Shown here: one piece after another, positions 36,033 to 45,301 of the stretch
Layout: the number at the start of each line of letters is the position of its first letter
Position numbering within the stretch: position 1 is the first letter of the stretch
Source: Streptomyces sp. NRRL F-525
Lineage (GTDB): Bacteria > Actinomycetota > Actinomycetes > Streptomycetales > Streptomycetaceae
NCBI RefSeq assembly: GCF_000716605.1
Contig: NZ_JNXE01000008.1
Location: 1-64,000 of the forward strand
Direction: 5' to 3'
Length of the DNA stretch: 64,000 nt
Position numbers and translations under genes: made by a program
The notes under the pieces: generated by a model
Seen by the model: only the letters and a program-made list of their open reading frames with translations
Told to the model about the DNA's origin: nothing
Database searches by the model: none

Positions 36033-38548
36033 CCCGGCAGCCCACCACCGACGCCCCCTCCACCCCCTCCGCCGCCGACGAGGCCGAGCTCGCCAGGCGC
36101 CTCGGCGCGCTCACCCTGGAGCAGAAGGTGAGGCTGCTGACCGGCGCCGACTTCTGGTCCCTCCACCCCGAACCCGCTGTCGGCCTACGCCGGTTGGTCG
36201 TGTCGGACGGACCCGCCGGAGTCCGCGGCGAGCTGTGGGACGAGCGCAGCCCCTCAGCCAACGTGCCCTCGCCCACCGCACTGGCCGCAACGTGGGACGA
36301 GTCGCTGGTCGAAGGACTCGGCGGGCTCCTCGCCCACGAGGCGCGCGCCAAGGGCGTGGACGTCCTCCTCGCTCCCACCGTGAACCTGCACCGAACCCCT
36401 TACGGCGGACGGCACTTCGAGTGCTTCAGCGAGGACCCGCTGCTCACCGCCCGCATCGGTGTCGCCTACGTCCGAGGTGTCCAGGGCGGCGGTGTCGCGG
36501 CCACGGTCAAGCACTTCGTCGGCAACGACTCGGAGACCCAGCGCATGACGCTCGACGCGCGGATCGGTGAACGCGCCCTGCGTGAGCTGTACTTGGCGCC
36601 GTTCGAGCGGATCGTCGGCGAGGGCCGGGTCTGGGCCGTGATGGCCGCCTACAACGGCGTCAACGGACGCCCGATGACCGAGAGCCCGCTGCTGCGCCAA
36701 GTGCTGCACGACGACTGGGACTTCGACGGACTGGTGATGTCGGACTGGTTCGCCGCCCGCACCACCGAGCCGTCCGCCCGCGCCGCCCTCGACCTGGTGA
36801 TGCCCGGCCCGATCGGCCCGTGGGGCGACGCGCTGGTCGCCGCCGTACGCAAGGGCAAGGTCGACGAGTCGCTCGTCGACGACAAGGTGCTACGACTGCT
36901 GCGCCTCGCCGCCCGGGTCGGCGCGCTGAGCGACATACCCGCCACCGCCCGCCCGGCCCATCAAGACGCCGCGTCCGTGGCGGCCCGCCTGCGCGAGACC
37001 GCCGCCGCCGGATTCGTACTGGCCCGCAACGAGAACGCCCAACTTCCCCTGGACCGTGCCACGTTGAACCGGGTCGCCGTCCTCGGCCCCAACGCCGCCG
37101 TGGCCCGAACCCTCGGCGGAGGCAGCGCCACTGTCTTCCCGCCCTACACCGTCTCGCCCCTCGACGGCATCCGCGCCGCCCTGGGCGACGGCGTCGAGGT
37201 CACCCACGGCGTCGGCGTCACCCCGCAAACTCGCGTGCCCGCAGCGGCACTTGCCTACCTCCGCCACCCCGACGGCTCCGGCGAGGGCGTGGAGGTGAGC
37301 TTCCTCTCCGAGGACGGAACCCTGCTCGGCACCGAACGCCGCTCCGGGAGCGCCTACACCTGGATGGGCTCCTACGGTCCTGACGTCCCCACCGGTCAGG
37401 TCGCCCGGGTGGAGGTGCGCACCGTGATCCGCGCGACCGACGCCGGCCCGTACGCCGTCGGCGGCTCGGGCATCGGGCGCTTCCGGCTGTCCGTCGCGGG
37501 GGCCGAGGTGTTCGACGTCGGTCTTCAACTCCCGCCGGGCGCCGACCTGGTGGAGGGTCTGATGACCCCGCCGCAGCGTCTCCACTCCGTCGATCTGGCG
37601 GAGGACGAGGAGATCGCGATCGTGCTCACGCACGACATCGTCTCGTCGGACGAGGCCCTGGGTGACGCGGTCACCATGTTCCAGCTCAACCTCCAGCCGC
37701 CGCACGGCAGCGACGACGAGGAGATCGAGCGGGCCGTGGCACTCGCCCGCGAGGCAGACGTCGCCGTGGTCGTGGTCGGCACCACCGAGGAGGTCGAGAG
37801 CGAGGGCTTCGACCGCGACAGTCTGGCCCTGCCCGGCCGACAGGACGAACTCGTCCGACGGGTCGCCGAGGCCAACCGGCGTACCGTCGTGGTGGTCAAC
37901 TCCGGTGCCCCGGTGCTGCTTCCGTGGTCCGAGGAGGTGGCGGCGGTGCTCCTCGCCTGGTTCCCCGGGCAGGAGTTCGGCAACGCGCTCGCCGACGTCC
38001 TGCTGGGCGTCGCGGAACCGGGCGGCCGACTGCCCACGGTCTGGCCCGCATCCGAACAGGGGCTGCCCACCACCGAGCCGACCGACGGCGTACTCGCCTA
38101 CGACGAGGGCCTGTTCATCGGCTACCGGGGCGACGGCCGCACCGGATACCAGCCGCCCCGCTACGCCTTCGGCCACGGACTCGGCTACACCACTTGGGAG
38201 TTCGTCTCGCTCGACGCCCCCGGCGAGGTGGCAGCCGACGCCGATCCGACCGTAGAAATACGGATACGCAACACCGGCACCCGGCACGGCAAGGAGGTCG
38301 TGCAGCTCTACGCCGGCCGCCCGGGCGGTGCCGTCGAGCGCCCGCTCCGCTGGCTCGCCGGGTTCGCCGCGGTCGAGGCGGGGCCCGGAGAGGAGGTCGT
38401 CGCGACGGTCACCGTGGACGCCCGGGCGTTCGAGCACTGGGACACCGAGGCGGGCGGTTGGGCGGTCGAGCAGGGGACGTTCACCCTGCAGGCGGGCCCG
38501 TCCTCGACGAACCTGCCGCTGGCCGCCGACATCGCCGTAGGCCAGTGA
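36029..38548 (+). CDS. GH3 beta-glucosidase family enzyme with PA14-like insert
   Basis: 839 residues from GTG 36029, overlapping the GH42 stop; GAGGAGG is 5 bases upstream. The N-terminal GH3 barrel has KHFVGNDSE and nucleophile Asp239 in LVMSDWFAA. The second GH3 domain shows LARNENAQLPLDRA and later AVVVVGTTEEVESEGFDRDSLALPG. A PA14-type carbohydrate-binding insert lies at about 400-530, and a fibronectin-like domain at the C-terminus (about 740-810, TRHGKEVVQLYAGRPGGAVERPLRWLAGF). It is cytosolic and most likely a beta-glucosidase or beta-xylosidase on imported glycosides. Confidence 0.92.
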   Translation: MTRQPTTDAPSTPSAADEAELARRLGALTLEQKVRLLTGADFWSLHPEPAVGLRRLVVSDGPAGVRGELWDERSPSANVPSPTALAATWDESLVEGLGGLLAHEARAKGVDVLLAPTVNLHRTPYGGRHFECFSEDPLLTARIGVAYVRGVQGGGVAATVKHFVGNDSETQRMTLDARIGERALRELYLAPFERIVGEGRVWAVMAAYNGVNGRPMTESPLLRQVLHDDWDFDGLVMSDWFAARTTEPSARAALDLVMPGPIGPWGDALVAAVRKGKVDESLVDDKVLRLLRLAARVGALSDIPATARPAHQDAASVAARLRETAAAGFVLARNENAQLPLDRATLNRVAVLGPNAAVARTLGGGSATVFPPYTVSPLDGIRAALGDGVEVTHGVGVTPQTRVPAAALAYLRHPDGSGEGVEVSFLSEDGTLLGTERRSGSAYTWMGSYGPDVPTGQVARVEVRTVIRATDAGPYAVGGSGIGRFRLSVAGAEVFDVGLQLPPGADLVEGLMTPPQRLHSVDLAEDEEIAIVLTHDIVSSDEALGDAVTMFQLNLQPPHGSDDEEIERAVALAREADVAVVVVGTTEEVESEGFDRDSLALPGRQDELVRRVAEANRRTVVVVNSGAPVLLPWSEEVAAVLLAWFPGQEFGNALADVLLGVAEPGGRLPTVWPASEQGLPTTEPTDGVLAYDEGLFIGYRGDGRTGYQPPRYAFGHGLGYTTWEFVSLDAPGEVAADADPTVEIRIRNTGTRHGKEVVQLYAGRPGGAVERPLRWLAGFAAVEAGPGEEVVATVTVDARAFEHWDTEAGGWAVEQGTFTLQAGPSSTNLPLAADIAVGQ

Positions 38549-40107
38549 CGACCGGCACACAGCAGGAGGTCGCCCCCTGGCGGGAGACGGAGATCGGCCT
38601 GACCGGGACGCGTGACTACGCGAACCCTTACACCGACGTCGACGTATGGGCCGAGTTCACCCACGAGTCCGGGACGGTCCTGCGCCGTCCCGCCTTCTGG
38701 GACGGCGGCCGGAGTTGGAGGATCCGGTTCGCGTCGCCGCACTCGGACGGCGGCTGGACCTGGCGCAGCGGCAGCTCCGTCGCCGACGAAGGGCTGTCCG
38801 GGCAGGGCGGAACACTCGTCGTACGCCCGACAGCGGACGACACCAACTCCTCTCACCGGCACGGCTTTTGGCGGATGTCACCCGGCGGACGCAGCCTGGT
38901 GCACGCCGACGGGACGCCCTCGCTGCTGGTCGGCGACACCGCCTGGGCCCTGCCCTGGCGGGCCACCGAGGAGCAGGTCGCGGAGTACGCCGCCGACCGG
39001 CGCGCCAAGGGCTTCAACGCGGCCCTGCTGATGAGCGTCCAGCCCGACATGGACGCACGCGGGCCGCGTGACCGCACCGTGGACGAAGGGTTCGACGTCG
39101 GCTTCGAGGACCTGCCCACCGGGCACATCACCGTCCTGAACCCGGCGTACTTCCAGTACGTGGACCGGCTGTTGGGGATCCTCCGCGACCACGGGATCGT
39201 CCCCGTACTCCAGCCGCTCTTCCACGGGTTCGGCTGGAAGGGCCTGCGGGTGGCGGGTCCGGTGGTCCCGCCGCAGGAGTACGCGCGCTACTGCCGTTAT
39301 CTGGTGGCTCGTTACGGCGCCGGTCCCGTCGTCTACCTGGTCGGCGCCGACGGCGAGGGCCACGAACCGCAGATCGCGGCGGGCGGCGCGGAGGTCGCCC
39401 GCTGGGACGACTACAACCAGCCCTGCGGCATCCACTACCGGCCGCACGCCCGCAACTCGGCGCACCAGAGCGAGAGTTGGCTGCACTTCCAGTGGTGCCA
39501 GACCGGCCACATGGGCGGGCACGTCCAGGAACGCGTCGCCGACATGTGGCGCAACACCCCCGCCAAAGCGGTTGCCAACGCCGAGCCGACGTACGAGAAC
39601 ACCGGCCGTCCCGGCCGCGCCGCGGGCTGGTGGCAGGGACACGAGGCCTGGAGTAACCTCTGCGCCGGCGGCACGATGGGCGTGGTCTACGGCGCGGCGA
39701 GCCTGTGGCAGTGGCGGTTGCACCCCGCCGAACCAGGGCACGAGGAGTTCTTCCTGGCCGAGGACGCCGGCTGGCGCGAGGCACTGGACTTCGAGGGCTC
39801 GCGCCACGTCGGGCTGATCTCCCGGATCCTCAACGGCCTTCCCCTGACGGACATGCGGCCCGACTGGCGCTCCGCCCTGGCGCCCCGGGGCCTGTCCGTC
39901 CCCGGCGTGCTGTACCTCTGCTACGCGGAGGAGGGCGGCCCGCTGTTCATCACCGACCCGGAGAACGTCCCGCTCCCGTACCGGGTGGTCGACCCCCGCA
40001 CCGGCGAGACCGTCCGCGAGGGCGTGCGCGCCACCCCCGGAGAACCCATCCCCGACGAAGGCGGTGCGCCGAGGGTGTACATCTGCCATGACCCGAGCCG
40101 GAGTTGA
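38545..40107 (+). CDS. DUF5060/DUF4038 glycoside hydrolase-like protein (apiosidase-like)
   Basis: 520 residues from GTG 38545, overlapping the GH3 stop by 4 bases. The N-terminal DUF5060 beta domain (about 10-90) includes VWAEFTHESGTVLRRPAFWDGG. The DUF4038 barrel (about 115-420) begins LVHADGTPSLLVGDTAWALPWRAT and contains MSVQPDMDARGP, VYLVGADGEGHEPQ and AVANAEPTYENTG. A C-terminal beta domain carries FITDPENVPLPYRVVDPRTGETV. DUF4038 proteins include GH140 apiosidases acting on pectin side chains, but most members are uncharacterised. There is no signal peptide. Activity on a branched plant glycan is inferred. Confidence 0.8.
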   Translation: MTTGTQQEVAPWRETEIGLTGTRDYANPYTDVDVWAEFTHESGTVLRRPAFWDGGRSWRIRFASPHSDGGWTWRSGSSVADEGLSGQGGTLVVRPTADDTNSSHRHGFWRMSPGGRSLVHADGTPSLLVGDTAWALPWRATEEQVAEYAADRRAKGFNAALLMSVQPDMDARGPRDRTVDEGFDVGFEDLPTGHITVLNPAYFQYVDRLLGILRDHGIVPVLQPLFHGFGWKGLRVAGPVVPPQEYARYCRYLVARYGAGPVVYLVGADGEGHEPQIAAGGAEVARWDDYNQPCGIHYRPHARNSAHQSESWLHFQWCQTGHMGGHVQERVADMWRNTPAKAVANAEPTYENTGRPGRAAGWWQGHEAWSNLCAGGTMGVVYGAASLWQWRLHPAEPGHEEFFLAEDAGWREALDFEGSRHVGLISRILNGLPLTDMRPDWRSALAPRGLSVPGVLYLCYAEEGGPLFITDPENVPLPYRVVDPRTGETVREGVRATPGEPIPDEGGAPRVYICHDPSRS

Positions 40108-40112
40108 TCCCC

Positions 40113-42758
40113 GTGCATGTCACACCACCCACCTTCGAGCACCACCGCGAACCCCTGGGCATCGGCGAATCCACTCCCCGCCTCAGCTGGCGCACGGTCA
40201 CAGACACCCCGGACTGGCACCAGGTCGCCCACCAAGTGGAGATCACCGCCGCCGACGGCACGGTCCTCGCCGACACCGGACGCGTGGAGTCCACCGAGTC
40301 CGTCCTCGTCCCCTGGCCGGGGCCGCACCTCGGCTCCCGTGAACGCGTCGGCGTACGTGTACGCGTCTGGGGCGAGGACGAGCCGTCGCCTTGGTCGGAG
40401 CACGCGTACGCCGAGACCGGACTCCTGGACGCGGCCGACTGGACAGCCCGCCCCATCACCCCGGACCTCGACGCCCCCACCGACGAACCGCTCCCGGCAG
40501 CACTGCTCCGCCGCGACTTCACTCTCGCCGGCCCTGTCGCCTCCGCCCGGCTGTACATCACCGCGTACGGCGTCTACACGGCCGAGATCAACGGCGAGCG
40601 TGTGGGCGACGAGGTCATGGCCCCGGGCTGGACCTCCTACCAACACCGCCTGCGCTACCAGACGTTCGACGTGACGCCGTTGCTGCGAACCGGCGAGAAC
40701 GTCATCGGGGCCTTGCTCGGCGAGGGTTGGTACACCGGGCGCCTCGGCTTCCACGGCGGCCGCCGCGACATCTACGGCGAACACCGCGCGCTCCTGGCTC
40801 AGTTGGAGATCGCGTACGCCGACGGCACGACCCGGACGGTCCGCACCGACGAACACTGGCGTACGACGACCGGCCCCGTGCTGCGTTCGGAGATCTACGA
40901 CGGTGAGGCGTACGACGCGCGGCGGGAGCGGCCGGGCTGGTCCGCGCCGGGACACGAGGTGTCCGGCTGGACCGAAGTCCGCGAATTGCCTCCCGTTGGC
41001 GCCGAGCTGGTGGCACCGACGGGTCCGCCCGTGCGACGCACCCAGACCGTCGCCCCGGTCGAGGTCATCACGACACCCTCGGGGAAGGCCGTCCTGGACT
41101 TCGGACAGAACCTGGTCGGCCGACTGCGCATCCGAGTGTCGGGCCCCGCCGGCCACGAGATCACCCTGCGCCACGCGGAAGTCCTGGAGCAAGGTGAACT
41201 GAGCACCCGCCCCTTGCGGTTCGCCGCCGCCACGGACACGTACGTCCTGCGCGGAGAGAGCGAGCGGGTCGAGACCTACGAACCCCGCTTCACCTTCCAC
41301 GGCTTCAGATACGCCGAGCTCGGGAACTGGCCCGGCCCCCTCGACCCCGCCGACGTCGAGGCGGTCGTACTCCACACGGACATGGCCCGCACCGGCTGGT
41401 TCGAGTGCTCCGAGCCCCTCGTGAACCGGCTGCACGAGAACGTCGTGCAGGGCATGCGCGGCAACTTCCTCGACGTCCCCACGGACTGCCCGCAGCGCGA
41501 CGAACGCATGGGCTGGACCGGCGACATCCAGGTCTTCGCGCCCACCGCGACCTTCCTCCACGACTGCTCCGGCATGCTGACCGGCTGGCTCCGCGACCTG
41601 GCGGCGGAGCAGTTGGCGCGACCGGACGGAGTGCCGCCCCTCGTCGTCCCCGATGTACTGCCGGCCGCCTTCCAGGACGCGGGCGCCCAGGCGGTGTGGG
41701 CCGATGTCGCGGTACTCCTGCCGTGGACCCTGTACCAGCGGTTCGGTGACCTGGAGCTGCTCCGCACCCAGTACCCGAGCATGCGCGCCTGGGTCGACGC
41801 CACGATCCGGCTCACCGCCGAGGGCGACGGACTGTGGCGCCAGGACTTCCAACTCGGGGACTGGCTCGACCCGCAGGCCCCGCCGGACCGCCCGGGAGAT
41901 GCGCGGACCGACGGCGACCTCGTGGCCAACGCGTACGTCATCCACTCCGCCGAGGTTCTCGCTGAGGTCGCCGAACTCCTGGACGCCGGCGGGCAGTTGG
42001 ACGGCAAGGAGGATGCCGTCCGTTTCCGTGCGCACGCCCAGGCCGTACGTGAACGCTTCACCGACCGGTTCGTCACGCCGGACGGCTGGCTGTCCTCGGA
42101 CACCCAGACCGCGTACGCCCTGGCCCTCGCCTTCGGACTTTTGCCGACGGAACGTCAACGGCGCGGCGCTGCCGAGCGGTTGGCGCAGATCGTGCGCCGC
42201 GCGTCTTTCCGTATCTCCACCGGTTTCACGGGCACGCCGCTCGTCTGCGACGCCCTGTGCGCGGCGGGAGAGCCCCAACTCGCCTACCGCATGCTCCTGG
42301 AGAAGGAGTGCCCGTCCTGGCTCTACCCGGTGACCATGGGCGCCACCACCGTGTGGGAGCGCTGGGACTCGATGCTGCCCGACGGCACGGTCAACCCCGG
42401 CGAGATGACTTCCTTCAATCACTACGCCCTCGGCGCCGTCGCCGACTGGTTGCACCGTACGGTCGCGGGTCTCGCCGCCGCCGCACCCGGCTGGCGGCGA
42501 CTGCGCGTCGCCCCGGTCCCGGGCGGCGACCTGACCTGGGCGAAGGCGGCCCACGAAACCCCGTACGGCAGGGCCGAGGCGGGCTGGCGCATCGAGGGAG
42601 ACGTCATCGTCGTAGAGGCGCTGGTCCCCGCGAACACGCACGCCGAGGTCCAACTGCCGGACGGCAGCGCCCCGTTCGAGGCCGGCTCGGGACGCCACAC
42701 CTTCCGGCGTCCCTACGCCGCCCCGGCCTGGCCGCCGACCGCGATCGGGTACCCGTGA
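40113..42758 (+). CDS. GH78 alpha-L-rhamnosidase
   Basis: 881 residues from GTG 40113, nine bases after GGAG; TTG 40104, which overlaps the preceding stop, is the alternative. Domain order: N-terminal beta domain (1-120), Bac_rhamnosid_N (about 130-290, LYITAYGVYTAEINGERVGDEVMAPGW), a CBM-like domain (about 295-400), and the alpha/alpha barrel (about 405-760) with the hallmark FLDVPTDCPQRDERMGWTGD containing the acidic catalytic residues; a C-terminal beta domain ends it. It is cytosolic. It removes terminal alpha-L-rhamnose, as found on rhamnogalacturonan, arabinogalactan-protein or plant glycosides. Last gene of the operon. Confidence 0.9.
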   Translation: MHVTPPTFEHHREPLGIGESTPRLSWRTVTDTPDWHQVAHQVEITAADGTVLADTGRVESTESVLVPWPGPHLGSRERVGVRVRVWGEDEPSPWSEHAYAETGLLDAADWTARPITPDLDAPTDEPLPAALLRRDFTLAGPVASARLYITAYGVYTAEINGERVGDEVMAPGWTSYQHRLRYQTFDVTPLLRTGENVIGALLGEGWYTGRLGFHGGRRDIYGEHRALLAQLEIAYADGTTRTVRTDEHWRTTTGPVLRSEIYDGEAYDARRERPGWSAPGHEVSGWTEVRELPPVGAELVAPTGPPVRRTQTVAPVEVITTPSGKAVLDFGQNLVGRLRIRVSGPAGHEITLRHAEVLEQGELSTRPLRFAAATDTYVLRGESERVETYEPRFTFHGFRYAELGNWPGPLDPADVEAVVLHTDMARTGWFECSEPLVNRLHENVVQGMRGNFLDVPTDCPQRDERMGWTGDIQVFAPTATFLHDCSGMLTGWLRDLAAEQLARPDGVPPLVVPDVLPAAFQDAGAQAVWADVAVLLPWTLYQRFGDLELLRTQYPSMRAWVDATIRLTAEGDGLWRQDFQLGDWLDPQAPPDRPGDARTDGDLVANAYVIHSAEVLAEVAELLDAGGQLDGKEDAVRFRAHAQAVRERFTDRFVTPDGWLSSDTQTAYALALAFGLLPTERQRRGAAERLAQIVRRASFRISTGFTGTPLVCDALCAAGEPQLAYRMLLEKECPSWLYPVTMGATTVWERWDSMLPDGTVNPGEMTSFNHYALGAVADWLHRTVAGLAAAAPGWRRLRVAPVPGGDLTWAKAAHETPYGRAEAGWRIEGDVIVVEALVPANTHAEVQLPDGSAPFEAGSGRHTFRRPYAAPAWPPTAIGYP

Positions 42759-42809
42759 CGTGAAACTCGGTCGGACAGGTCAACGTCCTTGAGAATCATG
42801 ACCGGTACC

Positions 42810-43991
42810 TCAGCCCGCGGTGCGGGCCAACTCGGCGACGGCCTCGACGGTCTGGTCCAGTTCGGCCTCGGTGTTGTAGTAGTGCGGGGACAGCCGGACC
42901 AAGGGGTGGACACCTCGGTTCTCGGTGTCGAACTGGGAGTGTTCGGCCACGGTCGTGGAGACGTTGATCCCCTGCTTCGCGAGCGCCGCCGCGACATCGG
43001 CCGTCGGGACGGCGTCGACCTTCGCGGTGACGATGGCGCACCGGTCGCGGCCGAGGTCGTAGGTGGTGACTCCGGGCAGCGCGTCGAGGCGGTCACGCAG
43101 ATACGCGCCCAGGGCGACGGCGCGTCGGCCGATCTCGTCCATGCCGAGTTCCAGGGCCTGTTGGACGGCCTCGCTCAGGCCGAGGACGTTGGAGTAGCTC
43201 ACCTCCCACGTCTCGAAGCGCCGCGCGCCGTCGTGCCAGGTGAAGCCGCGCTCGCCGTCCCAGGTCGCCGCCTCGATCTCGGTGACGTACGGGTCCAGGT
43301 ACTCCAGCGCCTCGGGACGCACCCACAGGAAGCCCGTGCCGCGCGGGCCCCGCAGGAACTTGCGGCCGGTCGCGGTGAGCAGGTCGCAGCCGATCTCGGT
43401 GACGTCGACGGGGAACTGCCCCACGGACTGGGTGGCGTCCAGCAGGAAGGGGACGCCGGCCGCGCGGGTGATCCGGCCGATCTCCGCCGCCGGGTTGACC
43501 AGGCCGCCGCTGGTGGGGATGTGGGTGACGCCGACGAGCTTGGTGCGCTCGTCGATCAGGCCGGCCAGGGCCGCGGTGTCGAGCTGTCCGTACTCGTCGT
43601 CCGGTACGACGACGACCTCGGCTCCGTGGCGCCGGGCGGTCTGCAGATAGGCGAGCACACTGCTGCCGTACTCGTCCCGGCCGGTGAGGATGCGGTCGCC
43701 GGGCTTGAACGTCATGGAGTAGAAGGCGGCGTTCCAGGCGTGGGTGGAGTTGTCGAACAGCGCGATCTCGTCCGCCTGCCCGCCCACCAGCCGGGCGATG
43801 TTCGCGTGGGTGGCGTCGATACGGTCGCGCTCCTGGCCTGCGGCTTCGTAACCGCCGATCGCCGCCTCCAGCTCCAGGTGGGAGGTCATGGCCCTGAGCG
43901 TCCGACGAGAGAGCAGACCGGCTCCCGCGTTGTTGAGGTGCACCCGGTTCGCGGTGCCCGGGGTGTCCTGGCGGAGCGCGTCGATGTCCAT
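42810..43991 (-). CDS. Class V aminotransferase / cysteine desulfurase-like PLP enzyme
   Basis: 393 residues from ATG 43991. The fold-type I class V pattern is present: the N-terminal VHLNNAGAGLLSRRTLRAM, the PLP-binding LLDATQSVGQFP and the Schiff-base lysine Lys211 in TATGRKFLRGPRGTGFLWV. The C-terminal VRLSPHYYNTEAELDQTVEAV is typical. The NNAGAG start resembles isopenicillin-N-epimerase-like and selenocysteine-lyase-like members rather than NifS. The reaction could be desulfuration, racemisation or transamination; no conserved desulfurase cysteine loop is obvious. It lies downstream of a LysR gene on the same strand and has the same 14-bp operator in its promoter. Confidence 0.85.
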   Translation of the reverse strand: MDIDALRQDTPGTANRVHLNNAGAGLLSRRTLRAMTSHLELEAAIGGYEAAGQERDRIDATHANIARLVGGQADEIALFDNSTHAWNAAFYSMTFKPGDRILTGRDEYGSSVLAYLQTARRHGAEVVVVPDDEYGQLDTAALAGLIDERTKLVGVTHIPTSGGLVNPAAEIGRITRAAGVPFLLDATQSVGQFPVDVTEIGCDLLTATGRKFLRGPRGTGFLWVRPEALEYLDPYVTEIEAATWDGERGFTWHDGARRFETWEVSYSNVLGLSEAVQQALELGMDEIGRRAVALGAYLRDRLDALPGVTTYDLGRDRCAIVTAKVDAVPTADVAAALAKQGINVSTTVAEHSQFDTENRGVHPLVRLSPHYYNTEAELDQTVEAVAELARTAG

Positions 43992-44050
43992 GTCCTCTGC
44001 TTCCCATCTGTCCGAAGAACCCGTTCCTTCACGTTCTCAACTCGCGCCCA

Positions 44051-44064
44051 TTCAGTAAAGTGAA
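44051..44064. promoter_or_regulatory. LysR operator copy upstream of the aminotransferase
   Basis: TTCAGTAAAGTGAA; its reverse complement TTCACTTTACTGAA differs at one base from the copy in front of the LysR gene (45069-45082). It lies 60 bases from the aminotransferase ATG. Confidence 0.65.
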
Positions 44065-44138
44065 TGTTTCTGGATGTGAAAGGCCAGGAAAAATGATGAA
44101 TGGAGCGGGCTGGAAGCGTCTGGAGGCTTCTGGAGCGG

Positions 44139-45032
44139 TCACTCCGTGCGCGCGGGCAGCCTGCCGATCGCGTGCCCGAGCGCGGCCAGGAACGTCCGGA
44201 CCAGGGGATGCTCCCCGGCACCGGCGCGCACAGTCGCGAGCACGGTGCGGACGTGGACGGCGGAGGTGTCGAGCGCCAGCCGGGGCGTGCGGTCGAACCA
44301 CAGCATGTCGGGCAGGAAGGCCACCGCATGCCCCTGCTCGACCAGCCGTGCGTGGGCCAGCATGTCCGCGGAGACAAAGGCGACGTCCGGCTCGAAGCCC
44401 GCCGCGTGGCACACGGAGGTCGCCCATGCGCGGGCGGGGGTGCCGGCGGGCTCCATCACCCAGGGGTGCTTGGCCAGTTCGGCCACGGACGCCACGGGTG
44501 TGGGGGTGGCGAGCCGCATGGCGTCCTCGTACAGGTGATGGTGCTCGACCTCCGAGGCGCGGGCCGGTCGCGGGTGGCCGGGGAACGTCTCGTCGATCAC
44601 GAGGTCGAAATCCCGGGTGAGCAGCCCGGGTAGCGAGGTGTCCGGCTCGGCCTGCGTGGCCTCCACCCGCACCCGGGGATGGTGCTCGCGCAGCCAGGTC
44701 AGCGCGGCGGGCAGCAGCGCGAGCATCGCGGTCTGGAAGGCGGCGACCCTGAGCGTCCCGGACACCTCCCGCAGCGAGGCCGCGATCTCCGTCTCGGCGC
44801 GCTCCAGTTCCCGTAGGGCCTTCTCCGTGCGGGCGACGAGGATCTCGGCCTGCGGTGTCAGCCGGACCCCGCGCCCCTCCCGCTCCAGCAGCGGTGCGCC
44901 GACCTCCGACTCCAGGAGGGTCAGCTGCTGGGAGACGGCCGAGGGGCTGTACGACATCGCCGTCGCGACGGCGGCCAGCGTGCCGCGGTACTTCAGCTCC
45001 CGCAGCACCTCCAGGCGGCGCAGGTTGTACAT
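44139..45032 (-). CDS. LysR-family transcriptional regulator
   Basis: 297 residues from ATG 45032 (MYNLRRLEVL), 8 bases after GGAG; GTG 45041 is the alternative. The N-terminal LysR winged helix spans residues about 4-62 (GTLAAVATAMSYSPSAVSQQLTLLESEVGAPLLEREGRG), and the periplasmic-binding-protein-like effector domain covers about 85-295. It lies 147 bases upstream of the aminotransferase on the same strand. A near-identical TTCACTTYACTGAA palindrome precedes both genes, so it probably controls both. The co-inducer may be the substrate or product of the aminotransferase. Confidence 0.9.
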   Translation of the reverse strand: MYNLRRLEVLRELKYRGTLAAVATAMSYSPSAVSQQLTLLESEVGAPLLEREGRGVRLTPQAEILVARTEKALRELERAETEIAASLREVSGTLRVAAFQTAMLALLPAALTWLREHHPRVRVEATQAEPDTSLPGLLTRDFDLVIDETFPGHPRPARASEVEHHHLYEDAMRLATPTPVASVAELAKHPWVMEPAGTPARAWATSVCHAAGFEPDVAFVSADMLAHARLVEQGHAVAFLPDMLWFDRTPRLALDTSAVHVRTVLATVRAGAGEHPLVRTFLAALGHAIGRLPARTE

Positions 45033-45068
45033 GCCCGTCACTCCGTCCCCATGCCACTGCCATTGCGG

Positions 45069-45082
45069 TTCACTTCACTGAA
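45069..45082. promoter_or_regulatory. LysR operator copy upstream of the LysR gene
   Basis: TTCACTTCACTGAA (TTCA-N6-TGAA) lies 37 bases from the LysR ATG. It matches the copy at 44051-44064 in 13 of 14 bases. Confidence 0.65.
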
Positions 45083-45198
45083 CGATGACGGATCCCGGCC
45101 CCGCCCCGCGAGCCGGGCGGCGTGCGTTCACCCACGGACATGATCGACCTGGACACCGGGAGTGCCGTGACGGGTACCACCGGGCGGGCGCGCTTGAA

Positions 45199-45242
45199 GT
45201 TTCAAACGGACTCAGTCAGACTATCGTTTGAGAGTTCAAACG
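45199..45242. promoter_or_regulatory. Palindromic operator upstream of the DUF6069-like gene
   Basis: CGTTTGA-GAGT-TCAAACG (45225-45242) is a perfect inverted repeat with 7-bp arms. A third half-site GTTTCAAACG lies at 45199-45208. Such TTCAAACG sites are typical of TetR-type repressors, but no TetR gene adjoins. The site is about 60 bases upstream of ATG 45302. Confidence 0.6.
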
Positions 45243-45301
45243 ATCCGATCCGTCTCGGGGTGCCTTGGGCTCCGCCCGGAATCTCCCTCCCTGGAGTTGT
45301 C

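Noticed and set aside
39921..42698. 925-residue minus-strand open frame opposite the rhamnosidase
   Set aside because: Antisense shadow; GH78 motifs are on the plus strand.
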